Shown piece by piece: positions 11,760-20,953 of a stretch of DNA of 64,000 nt. Each line of letters opens with the position of its first letter. Within the stretch, counting starts at the first letter, position 1. The notes under the pieces are model-generated. The model had not been told where the DNA came from, did not search any database, and saw only the letters and a list, made by a program, of their open reading frames with translations. The translations under genes were made by a program, and so were the position numbers. The DNA is from Diphasiastrum complanatum. Taxonomy: Eukaryota; Streptophyta; Lycopodiopsida; Lycopodiales; Lycopodiaceae. The stretch is taken from the NCBI GenBank assembly GCA_029204225.1, contig CM055111.1, positions 26,321,540 to 26,385,539 on the forward strand. Reading direction: 5' to 3'.

Positions 11760-11761
<2 letters not shown>
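10038..11761. repeat. degenerate telomere-like heptamer field, right block
   Basis: Continuation of the left block with the same orientation and unit variants. TTTAGGG-rich core at about 10640-11130 (for example 10960-10990); the flanks are the AAGGGCC/AAGGACC-type variants. Includes a short GA patch near 10412. Confidence 0.92.

Positions 11762-11762
<1 letters not shown>

Positions 11763-11838
<76 letters not shown>
11763..11838. repeat. (AG)n microsatellite, 76 bases
   Basis: Uninterrupted AG repeat separating the heptamer field from a Copia remnant. Confidence 0.98.
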
Positions 11839-11839
<1 letters not shown>

Positions 11840-12400
11840 ATTGGGTCTCTGATTCTTCTGATGAAGTCCAAAAAGATTGAGGTGTATATCTCTTAGGAAT
11901 TGTTCGAGTCCGTGAGGATCTGCGAATATTTTGTTGACCAGAATGCGATGCTGTTGCTTCGTAAATTTGTCTAGATCTGCTCGACGAGCTAGCTTGGTCT
12001 GGTCTGGTGACAGGTACTGTCGGCTGCTCGGCTTCTGTAGCTGTTAGCTGTAGGATCTGTAGAAGAAGCATCACGATTGGAAGATTCTATGCTGCATAAT
12101 ATAGGATGAAATGACACAACATCATTTATCTATAGTTGTTTAAAGTTATAGAACATATCTTCTTTGAAGATAACGCCCCTAGAAACAAATGCTACATCGA
12201 TGGATGGATCATAAACTTTATAATCTTTATGTTCATCAGGATAGCCAATGAAAATGCATTTATTTGTCCTCTGATCCAGCTTCTTCCCTTAGTTGTTTAG
12301 GAACATGAACAGAACATAAACAATCAAAGATTTTTAAATGGTTGACACTAGGCTCGGCCTCAATGCGTGCCACACTTGGAGATTCAGACTCGTCTGAAAT
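11839..12400 (-). pseudogene. Ty1/Copia integrase C-terminal remnant
   Basis: Minus-strand translation in several frames gives HLKIFDCLCSVHVPKQL, CIFIGYPDEHKDYKVYDP, VAFVSRGVIFKE and then a Ser-rich linker ending RRSSRTRTIPKRY. This is the usual C-terminal integrase region and the linker before reverse transcriptase in Copia pol. Frames shift, and the element is cut off by the (AG)n tract. No RT, LTR or primer site is linked to it. Confidence 0.85.
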
Positions 12401-12957
12401 CAAAGCAACAAGATAAAAAACGAATCCCATACCCTCCTACACAAACCGACACGATCGATTATGCTGCTCAATCTATTTAAAATCATTCACAAGTTTTGTT
12501 GAGTCGTGTCTCTGCTTTGACTGTAATTGGGCGTGGACCAAATCAATGAAACAAATAAAGCGAAGTCCATCCATTAACATCATGGACTTTTTCAGACATT
12601 GATGAAACTAGAGGTCTATATAGAACATGGAAGTATGGACACATGTCAATCGCACACATGTGTGGAGTTTTTGCACTACAAAAGTCCGATTTTCATTCAT
12701 TTATGGGGTTTTTTTGGATCAGAATTCTATACACCTGCATATCGCCACGGCGCAGGACCAATCTTCTTATTCGTTAAACCTCTTTCCCCCTTGTGTCGCT
12801 ACGATATCCCGGGCTCATATTGCTACCACGCGTACGAGCTTATGACCTTGATCTCCAAGCCTTCCATTTTGTGTTGTTGCGACATCCTGTGACCATATCG
12901 CCATCACGCGTAGTAGGTTGTGTTTTTTATTTGAAAGGTTTCCATCTCGTCCTTCTA
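12401..12957. other. non-coding interval with a diverged ~79-base tandem repeat
   Basis: No gene recognised. Segments at about 12793-12835 and 12871-12912 share the pattern GTGT..TTGCGAC/TCGCTACG to CACGCGTA with a spacing of about 79 bases. Confidence 0.45.
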
Positions 12958-13350
12958 ATGGCCCATACTAAGCAGATGACAAGGCTAAATACATGTGTTC
13001 CTCCACCTCGTGGGCTTCCTTCTCTTCCTCCACCAAGGGCTAGAAGAACATGGATAACTCGGAGAGCGGAGAGACCGAGACATCCATGTCTATGGGATAT
13101 CTAATATCTACAAAGGCATACCAGACTTCTAACTCCCAAAGGTGCTTTCTACATAGCTGTGAGAGAGGTGACGCTGGAGCTTTCAAATAGTGTCAAATGA
13201 AATCTCACAACTTTGGAAGCCCTACATACTGCATACGAGGACTTCCAAATAAAAATGTTTGAGGATTTAGTGCTGGGCCGAGTGCATGCAAAGAGACTCA
13301 CATTCATGAACAAGGACATACACGTTGTAATGAAGCTTCAAAATACCTAC
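12958..13350 (+). pseudogene. histone H3-family processed pseudogene
   Basis: One continuous frame, interrupted only by stops at 13105 (TAA) and about 13198 (TGA), aligns with histone H3 without introns. It starts MAHTKQMTR (H3: MARTKQTAR), keeps T11, P16, R17 and R26, then loses about four residues. It continues with YLQRHTRLL and KGAF (H3: KYQKSTELL, RKLPF), then VREV, TLEALHTAYEDF, FED, VHAKRLTFMNKDI (H3: IHAKRVTIMPKDI). Spacing from VRE to FED (31 residues) equals canonical H3, which argues against the longer loop 1 of CENH3. Intronless form and stop codons suggest a retrocopy. Sequence is strongly diverged, so the parent variant is not identifiable. Confidence 0.78.
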
Positions 13351-13648
13351 AATCAGGTCTTCAAGTCCAGCTTCACTTCTACGCCAACACATGCTCAGAA
13401 GGGACCTGTACCCAGGCGAAAGAGGAATCACACAAATCCCAAGCGGGCGAAAATAGTCCCAGCCAATCACCTCCTCCGCATGTTGTTTCCACGTCAAGGG
13501 TTGCGGATGAGCCATGCAGCCCAACAAGCACCCCCTCAATATGAAAGCCAAATTCCTCCATCTCAGCATTCGACTAATTTGAATGTTGTTCTAGGGAAGA
13601 TTGTAGATAATGTAGATTTTTGTTCAGATATTAGAGAACTTTCGATTA

Positions 13649-14087
13649 CAGGAAAAGCAGACCGTCGTTGGGTCAGGTTTGGAATCGAAGTTTGTTCTCC
13701 GTTCGTGTCATTGACAAGTAGAGATCCATTACAGCCCTGCAGTAAAGTATGAGCAGAAACAGTAGTAAGCCACGCACACTTACAACAAGCCACCAATACT
13801 ATGATCAGCACAATAATGCGCGTCGAGTTTCAAGCTATTTCATTCTGCCTTTAACTTCAGATATGAGAAACGTAAGCGAAGACTTGACCCCAACTGAAAT
13901 CCTCCCTGAACAAAGCAGTCATGGAAGAGTAGACGTATAACACCTGCTGCCTGTGATACATTTGAGCTTAGAAAGGATTGCATGCTTGTTTTAACAGTGC
14001 TCTCTGCGCTTGGACAAGGCCCTGACCTTGAATCAGTAGCACTTTTGTGACACAACTCACTGCTATCATGATACTTATGACCTTCAT
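13649..14087 (-). pseudogene. class III peroxidase, truncated inverted copy
   Basis: Minus-strand copy of the peroxidase at 44287-45748. Exon 1 runs 14087 to 13906 (ATG, VISIMIAVSCVTKVL signal-like start, QAAGVIRLLFHDCF with the distal haem histidine). Relative to the other copy it lacks 46 bases between two TGT repeats, which removes the first conserved Cys region and shifts the frame. The exon 1 donor is GG instead of GT. Exon 2 starts at 13736 with GCNGSLLVNDTNGEQTS and stops matching at about 13649, after AFPVIE. Exons 3 and 4 are absent. Clearly dead. Confidence 0.9.
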
Positions 14088-14221
14088 GAATCCGACCTGA
14101 TATTGAATATTGTAGTGTGAACACGGGGAAGGGTCCTGCTCCGCCCCAGGGCGCACAGTCTTTCGCGGGCGGAAGGCCCGAGGCTTCCCTTCCGTGAATT
14201 CTGTTTTTACATTTTTTTTTC

Positions 14222-14357
14222 CTTTTTTTTTTTGACATAATTTTTCTTTTACACGCACCTTTCGGGCGTAAGGTGCATGTAAAAAAAAGTAAATTTTTTT
14301 ACGTGCACCTTCCGGTGTTCGGAAGGTGCCTGTAAAAAAATTTTGTCAAAAAAAAAT
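14222..14357. mobile_element. MITE-like nested hairpin
   Basis: Outer inverted repeats TTTTTTTTTGACA (about 14223-14236) and TGTCAAAAAAAAA (about 14344-14356) enclose two GC-richer hairpins (arms GCACCTT/AAGGTGC at 14256-14274 and 14303-14328). It sits inside the inverted peroxidase duplication and is absent from the other copy, consistent with insertion after duplication. No target duplication is identified. Confidence 0.5.
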
Positions 14358-14821
14358 TTGCCCCACGGATTACGTTCTATGAGGCATCACCATGTCCTTT
14401 GTAAAAATCTAAAACTTGATTTCACGACTGCATTAGCTTCTATTGTTTATAGTTTAAGTAATTAATTGTCATTTCTATGGTCATTGTACAGAAAAAGTGA
14501 AGCCTCCTTAGCGGGCAGGTAACCACGGATTCACCTCATACACCTGCAAAATGTCAACTGTCAACTTCACCTTCGTAGAGCACGTCAAGGGGTTACAACT
14601 CATGACACTTCAGTTTTGAAGCCAAAGTTACAACGTATCTACAACATATATTCACTAAATCGTAGAACTATAAAAGTAAAATCGGGAAATTTTGAATGGT
14701 TTTCTCAAAGTACTTTATTATGATAATATTTTCAGTTTATGAAGGTTAACATGTCTCCTCAAGGTGAGTTCGAGTTAAAAAGTGTTTTTTTAATTCCTTT
14801 AACTTGCAAGCCTTTTTTTTC

Positions 14822-15255
14822 CTACCTATCTGCCAAGTGTGACACTATGAAGCTACACCTCCAAAGCTCCACTGGTGACTCCATGCATGGTCTTCTAAGG
14901 CTTCTAGAAGGTCGCTTGACTCTGAGATGATCCAAACTCCTCTTGACCACACTTCCACAAGGAATAGATTCAAACTTGAAAAGATTCCCACATCTAGTCC
15001 CTTTCGCTACCACTTCACCATCCCTCTTAACCAAGCAAGCATCTTTTCCAAAGTCAACTTGGAAACCAACAGCTAGCATTTTGCCAATTCTAATGAGATT
15101 CGTAGTGAGATTAGGCACAAAAATCACATCAATAAGAGTCATAGTGGATTCATTACCATTTGGTACACTACCAATTCCTTCTATTTTGCATTTACCACCA
15201 ATAGGAATGAAAATAAACTTTCTAGATGTGCGCCTACTTGGACCAGCAAAAGTTT
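14822..15255 (-). pseudogene. Ty1/Copia protease region fragment
   Basis: Minus strand reads IPIGGKCKIEGIGSV, LIDVIFVPNLTTNLIRIGK, GFQVDFGKDACLVKRDG and AKGTRCGNLFKFE, the usual C-terminal protease to GAG-pre-integrase stretch of Copia. It continues past 14950 out of frame. It shares one 273-codon open frame with an unrelated upstream domain (15256-15643). Confidence 0.8.
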
Positions 15256-15643
15256 GTTTAATGGAATGAGTTGCAAGAATTTGTTTTAAAATTGTAATAG
15301 TTGATTTTTGAAGACGCCTAGTCCTTGTGAGCTTAAAATCATACACAAGAATATCCACTTCCGCGAGTTGCAACACACTTGTATGTGGGCTATTTTTTGA
15401 CTTCTGCTTCTTGGACGTGCCCTTTCCGGTACGCAACATCCATAATGAGTATTTCCCTCTATAAGCATCAGCATGCTCTGTTTGAAACCAATGTACAATA
15501 ATCAAAGTTATTAGATTTGATCTGACATCTCTAGACATAGACAACACCTTGGCAATCCAAAATGGATGTTGCAATGGATTGTCAGATGCAAAGTGTTGAA
15601 ATATAATGAACCTTCTTTCAAATCTTGGGGATTCCCATGCCAT
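15256..15643 (-). CDS. unrecognised domain fused upstream of a Copia protease
   Basis: About 130 codons open in the same frame as the Copia fragment that follows. Visible features: PFWIAKVL, ITLIIVHWFQTEHADAYRGKYSLW, then a basic Lys/Ser-rich segment, VDILVYDFKLT and LQKSTITILKQIL. The alternation of short hydrophobic strands (FWIAKV, VHWF) with a GKY motif recalls small beta-barrel, BAH- or chromo-like modules, but I cannot assign a family. The ATG at 15641-15643 may not be the true start, because coding-like text continues upstream in other frames to about 16454. Probably a gene fragment captured or interrupted by the Copia insertion. Confidence 0.4.
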
Positions 15644-15649
15644 GTTTCC

Positions 15650-16454
15650 TCCATTTGATTTCTTCTTGTTGTAGATCTTCTTGAGCCAAGATATATTTTT
15701 CTACTCTCAGAAGGAGGAATGATATATTCTCAAGGCACATGAGGAATGATCGAGTTGTCAATATCTTTTGTAGCTGATACATTTGGCCATACAAACTCGG
15801 CAGACAAAAATTCTATCCAATCACTTGCATATTTCTTTGCTTTGTCAAGAAGAATTCTTTGCTCTCGTACACAAACCATATAATCTCTCGAATGGACCTC
15901 AATCTCTTTTTTCCCAACCGGAATAGACAATTCGATATACAACAACTACAATGCAATGTTTTATTTAGATGTTGATCGGAAATCAAAAAAGTTTTTCTCT
16001 CTCGGCCAAAAGCTCTTCTTCTACAATAGAAAGGGAATTACGAAGCAAATGAAAATTCAGGTGACCTTGATTCCAAATTCCTGTCAATATGATTATCTAA
16101 TGAAACTCTTGGACTTCGCACAAAATCCAGTTGTTTGAGATTCATTTTGTTTTTGAATTGTGTTCGCACTCTCGGATGGAGAAAAAATTCTATATGATGG
16201 AGAGGCAGACACAAAATCTCGAGAAATGGAATGACTGACCTCACAATTGTCAACATTTTTAGAGCATTGCTCATAAGAGAAAAATCTGAAATACCCTCAA
16301 CTGAAAGATGATTCTCACTAGACACATCAATCAAGCCTTCTATTGAAACATGGCTATCATTTTGAGAACTAGGCAAACCATCAATGGAGATATGGGTATC
16401 AGTAGACAAAGAAGATAATTTGCTGGACTGTGACAAAATGAGCCATTCCAACAT
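15650..16454 (-). pseudogene. degraded coding-like stretch, unknown product
   Basis: Two minus-strand frames (15730-15945 and 16038-16454) look coding. The first reads VREQRILLDKAKKYASDWIEFL and ends DIDNSIIPHVP before a stop, after which the frame goes on EYIIPPSES. The second holds three imperfect repeats of the type HISIDGLPSSQ, HVSIEGLIDVS, HLSVEGISDFS. They may belong with the domain at 15256-15643 as one broken gene. No family recognised. Confidence 0.35.
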
Positions 16455-17030
16455 AAAAAGAAATGCCTCTAACCTTGTTTACTAAGCCTAATAGAACATA
16501 CTGAGGACCCTTAACAAGATGTAGAATGACGTGCAACCCTTGTATAGAATGACGTGCACCCCTTTATAAGAAATGTAATGATTATGTTGTCTTAAAATTT
16601 TTAACAAAACTTTAAACATTGATGACCAAAAATACTTGGTCGTCAAAGATTTCTAGAATTTTACGACATCAATACGAAATATATTTATTACGGTTACTTT
16701 TAAAAAGTAATCATGAATTCAAAACCTATATATACATGTGTTAAACTCATTTGTCGTCCTCACTTTTTGAGGATTTGGATCGTGCGTAAGTTCTTGCTGA
16801 TTTATTTCTATTGCGATTGGGACGATTTTCACAGTGCTTGCACGACGACTCAAACTGATTTATGCTTTCCTTCAAAAAAGGTGCAATTTTTGAATGGAAT
16901 ATTTAGATGCTTTTTTTATTCTTTTTGAAAGATTGATAACATTTAGTAATAAATATTTACTAAATTACTTGGTAAAGATTTAATTTATATTCTTGTTTTA
17001 AAAAGTTTTCTTTAGTAATCTCTTTATCAA
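16455..17030. other. non-coding AT-rich interval
   Basis: No gene, RNA or repeat recognised. Confidence 0.5.
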
Positions 17031-17033
17031 AAA

Positions 17034-17305
17034 ATTTGATACGATGTATCGAGTTTACTGTTAAATAATCCAATTTTTATCTTATAAAAACTATCTTTAA
17101 CTTTATTTTAATTCGATGTTATTTATCTTATAAAAACTATCTTTAACTTTAACATAACAAGATTTAACAGAAATTTCGATACGCTGTATCGAAATTTTCG
17201 TTAAGGCATGCCCTAAATTTCTGTTAAGGCATGCCCTAAACTTAACATAAAAGTTTTAACAGAAATTTCGATACGCCGTATCGAAGAAATTTCTGTAAGG
17301 CATGC
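17034..17305. repeat. GATACG-GTATC palindromic repeats
   Basis: Inverted repeats with arms ATTTCGATAC/GTATCGAAAT around 17174-17203, a second copy at about 17264-17293 and a weaker one near 17039. Between them TTAAGGCATGCCCTAAA is repeated near 17201 and 17223. Confidence 0.6.
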
Positions 17306-17324
17306 AAGAAATTGTCAAATAGCC

Positions 17325-17460
17325 GACGGACGCTCTGCTCTCGATCGCTCTACTCACGATACGGACTTTCTGCTCCCGATTGCTCTTTGAATCCGATCGC
17401 TCTGCTCCTGATCGCTCTTTGAATCGCTCTGCTCCGTATTGCTCTTTGAATCCCGACACC
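17325..17460. repeat. degenerate GCTCT-rich tandem repeat
   Basis: Repeated CGATCGCTCTGCTC and GCTCTTTGAATC motifs in short irregular tandem copies. Confidence 0.55.
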
Positions 17461-17506
17461 TGCTTGGCCTAACGATCCACGTTTTGCTTTGCCACATCTA
17501 CGACTT

Positions 17507-17719
17507 CTACTCACAAATAGAAGAAGAAGTTGAAGGTGATGAACCAAATGAATTATGAGAGATTGCGATAGAAGGTGACACAATCTGTGCAACGGCAGTC
17601 TTCGTATCTACACATCCGGCAGCCTGAACAGAGACATTATTCTCAGATGGGTTGAGAAATGATCTATTTGTGGCTGGACCAGCAGGCGCTTGAACAATAA
17701 CAGCCTTTCTGTGGGGCAT
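17507..17719 (-). CDS. possible exon, unknown product
   Basis: Seventy open codons starting MPHRKAVIVQAPAG and rich in Ser, Ala, Asn and Val. The start is preceded on the minus strand by a CAG that could be a splice acceptor. No recognisable domain; could be chance. Confidence 0.2.
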   Translation of the reverse strand: MPHRKAVIVQAPAGPATNRSFLNPSENNVSVQAAGCVDTKTAVAQIVSPSIAISHNSFGSSPSTSSSICE

Positions 17720-17999
17720 CCCTGTACCATATAGAATACGGAAGTCAATTAGTACTTATAGAATCATATAATAAATCATGACTACTGCAGTTAGTAGTAT
17801 ACAAGGTGGGTAAAGGTTCAAAATTTTCAACACAATATGAAGAAATAGGAACATCTTGCTCATTCTTTTCTTCCTACTGGTGTAGACTCTTCAAGTATGC
17901 CTATGTTTGCGATCTTCCCAATTGCTCTATCTTGTTTATTTCCGTAATGTGAAACCGAACTGGTTGAGTCGGGTTGAGTCGGCAACCTGGCGAACCTAG

Positions 18000-18101
18000 C
18001 TGGGGGAGTCAATAGTATAAACCAATGGATTCTTCAACATGTGTGTAGGGCTGGGGGAGTCAATAGTATAAACCAATGGATTCTTCAACATGTGTGTAGG
18101 G
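18000..18101. repeat. perfect 51-base tandem duplication
   Basis: 18000-18050 and 18051-18101 are identical, so the duplication is recent. Confidence 0.95.
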
Positions 18102-18554
18102 GTCTGTTGATGATGTGTCATGCAGCCATTAGTTCACATTAAACTTTCTAAGAATTTAGTCCCAGCAACTGAGGTGTTCTGCCTCATAGTCAGGTCCCAT
18201 TTATCAGAGATTAAGGATAGGTGAGAACGATGTATTAGAGATTTTGATAATCGTTCATTATGTTTTAAAAAGTTTTAACATAACACATTCCCTAAAAGGA
18301 CAATTAGCCCTTTGAGATATTACCTCTCGATACACAGTATTGAAAGTTATGATAAACATATGAACATTATGAAAATTATGAGTTATTAAGGATAGGTTAG
18401 AAAGATTGCTTCTCGTGTTAAAAGTACACATCTTTGAATCTATTTTTCGCATAGAGTAAGTCAGTATAACAATTTTCTATGTTTGATTAGGTGTTTTGCA
18501 CTCCATCTATGCTACTTTTTGAATATCAATGATGCATACAAGTAACACCAAAAA

Positions 18555-20710
18555 CGCATCCGATTCAAGTTTGGTGGCTCTGACGAGGATGACTCTCGGA
18601 CTCCTCCAAAGAAATCTCAATAAAAAAAACCTGCTGATCCTCCTAGAGTTTCTAAACCTGTGAACTCGAAGTGCCTTAATTATGAGTGGGCCGTCAAATA
18701 TAATCATGAGGATGGAATGAAGCTATACTTGTGCCGAAAGCCGAGCACAGAGTTAGATCTGAAGGAGTCTAAATGTTGTGGCCCTATCACATGGGTGGAT
18801 TATGAAGGAGAGGACAATCTGGATACTCTTATTTTGACAGTCGAGGATCCAAATAATCAGAAGCAATCAAACCTTTTGTTTGCAGTCAATGAGAAGCTTT
18901 GTCGTATTGATTTATGTTCTCCATCTATACTTTCACGACATTTATCCAACTCGAATAACATGATTGTTACCCTTGGTCCATTTGTGCAAAAAGAAGTACC
19001 AGTGGAGCCTCCTCCTACATATGATGGACAGATTACAAGGTTTTCGTAGGCTTAACGACCGAAGAAGGGAAATTGCTAGCCTGGGACCACAATAATGATA
19101 ATGATTATCGAGCAAAGATGTCTTTTATTGAAAAAATAAGATTTTTCAATCATGAATTTGAGGACCATCTTGTTAAGCACGAGAAGCTTGATATAAATCT
19201 CAGGCGCACATGTTTGCTTGAAGTCGGAGTTTTTATTGGTGAGTCTGAGAGGTCAGACGGATTAAGACGTTTTGATCTGTTATTTCAACTGGCCTTCCAC
19301 AGTGGAAAGATCTGGGAGCTTGAAGATGGAGAATAAGGAGCTAAAAGGCCAAAAGACTGGTAGAATAAAAGATGAAATTGCAGGTGGAAAAAAATCAAAA
19401 AATAAAATAAAAGATTGGCTTGTGGAGGAGCTGTCGGAGGATATGAAAGGGCATCTTTGGAGATCCTTGCAGGGAGTCAAAGACGAGGTGGTACTCACCT
19501 CTATTTTGACTTGAGTTATTGAGAAGATGCTATCTCTAGAAGAAATGGTCAAAGAATTTTCCAAGTACGTATATTGCTGATAAGTGTGCCTTAATTTAAT
19601 TTAAGTGTGCTTAGTTTTTCATTTAATCATGTGCCTTACATTTTTTTTTTGCAGTCATAAAATCTTCATGAGGATACAAGAAGTCACGGTGCGGAGGCTG
19701 GCTTGTAGAATTTGGGAGGAAGTCATAACAAACTATCCGCTTTTAAGCTGTCATGCTGCCCTTTCTGAATATTTCTTGTCGTTTAAAACTTTTAAGTTGA
19801 TACTTATTTTCATTTCCTTATTTGTTTTACTTGATGGTTTGATTTATAATCTAAAGCGATGATTTATGTTTTTTACAGCCAAAGCGAGTGAAGGGTGTGG
19901 ATACAGTTGATTGCCCACCCAATTTTTTAATGCATATAGAGAGAGCGAAACAAGAGCGCACAAGAATTGAAATCTGCAGCAACATGCCTTCTCTTTCGGA
20001 AGAATTTAAGACCTTTATGAATAATGATCCCACTATTAACCCCGTGTATTATAAAGTTTTTGTTGGGGATGTACAATAACTGATATCAATTTTTCCCCGA
20101 AAGGATTACAGCCTGGCCATTGCTGATATTCCGTATGGGTTTCGCTTGTTGAATTCTATTTATGATGAGAAAGCATTTACCTTCAAACAGATATCGCAGA
20201 TGATTGCAGATTTGAAAGCTTTGACCACAGCTCAAATGTGGAGATTTATTGTATTTCATAGTGCTGCACAAACAGCTTCGGTGCTTGCATCATTAAGAGA
20301 GCACACTCATGGAGCTGAAAATATGATGTGGTGAGATGTGGTTCATAAAATAAATATATTTGCTCACAAATATTTTATTAGTCTTATAGATTAAGAGAAA
20401 ATATTTGTTTATAAAAATTATTTTCTGCAGGCACAAAACGAATGTTAGCTTTGCTCCAAGGTCCAGATTATTAAGCTCTTTTGAAATGATTAGCATTGGG
20501 TATTTTGATAGCCTTGAGTTAAGACTCATTGCAATGACGACTGCAGCAATGTGTTCAGTTTTTCTGCCGTGACACGTAAGTTGAGGCATATTGAGGTGTC
20601 TCATGCCCTCGTCAACTTTTACCAAAAGCCTCAACGATTAAGAAACGAGCTGATTACATTGTTTTCAATTTAGGATAAATGGTTATTTGATCTGTTTGCT
20701 AGAACAAGTA
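18555..20710 (+). pseudogene. decayed spliced gene resembling a beta-class DNA N4/N6 amino-methyltransferase
   Basis: Exon A runs about 18555-19564 (stop near 18620, frameshift near 19037, stops near 19334 and 19514), exon B starts 19655, exon C is 19879-20330, exon D starts 20431; acceptors are clean CAG. The N-terminal part (about 18660-19550) is unrecognised, with acidic and Lys-rich stretches. The C-terminal part shows, in order: IADIPYGF near 20118 (motif IV, DPPY-like with one change), FHSAAQ, MMWHKTN spanning the exon C/D junction, FEMISIGYF, KPQRLRNELITLF near 20625, and WLFDLFARTS near 20683, in the place of the SAM-binding FxGxG motif I. DPPY before FxGxG is the beta-class order of DNA adenine-N6 or cytosine-N4 methyltransferases. 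Both catalytic motifs are altered, and a TAA at about 20078 and a TAG near 20671 break the frame. Truncated next to a Copia fragment at about 20740. Identity rests on motif order only. Confidence 0.5.
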
Positions 20711-20757
20711 TTTAAAATTTCATTTGCTTTTTTTACATTCATTTATTTTTCGATTCC

Positions 20758-20953
20758 TCATCTTTTTGTCGAACACTTGATGTCTGCTTCATTTGGCGGC
20801 CTTCTCTCATCACCTGTGACGACTTCCCACACATCTTTCTCCATCAGTATGTTTTTCATTTTGAATTTCCACACTGCATAGTTGGAAATCCCGTCCAATT
20901 TGCTACTTTCACTCAAAATGGACTCTCCCATGTTTGTCATCGCAAAACTGCTT
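20758..20953 (-). pseudogene. Copia gag N-terminal fragment
   Basis: Minus strand reads MTNMGESILSESSKLDG, SNYAVWKFKMKNILMEKDVW, the usual start of Copia gag (short N terminus, then the YxxWkfkmk core). The frame ends at the junction with the methyltransferase-like gene. It probably belongs with the primer site and LTR at 22238-22500. Confidence 0.75.

Larger units (their letters stand above)
13649..14750 (-). repeat. inverted segmental duplication, left copy
   Basis: Matches 43620-44830 in opposite orientation. The match includes non-coding upstream DNA (14430-14750 against about 43620-44000) as well as exons and intron 1 of the peroxidase. The left copy has lost about 260 bases just upstream of the start codon and gained the element at 14222-14357. 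Confidence 0.85.

Noticed and set aside
7272-11761. A true chromosome end
   Set aside because: Ordinary gene and transposon sequence lies on both sides and most heptamers are degenerate, so this is interstitial.
12599-12892. 97-codon plus-strand open frame
   Set aside because: No recognisable domain; it overlaps a tandem repeat and is not in the histone pseudogene's homologous part.
12958-13350. Reading the H3-like sequence as CENH3
   Set aside because: The spacing between VRE and FED equals canonical H3; CENH3 proteins have a longer loop there. Divergence makes a firm choice impossible.
13213-13752. A 179-codon gene downstream of the H3-like region
   Set aside because: Its first third is the H3 pseudogene and its last third is antisense to the inverted peroxidase copy, so the frame is a composite accident.
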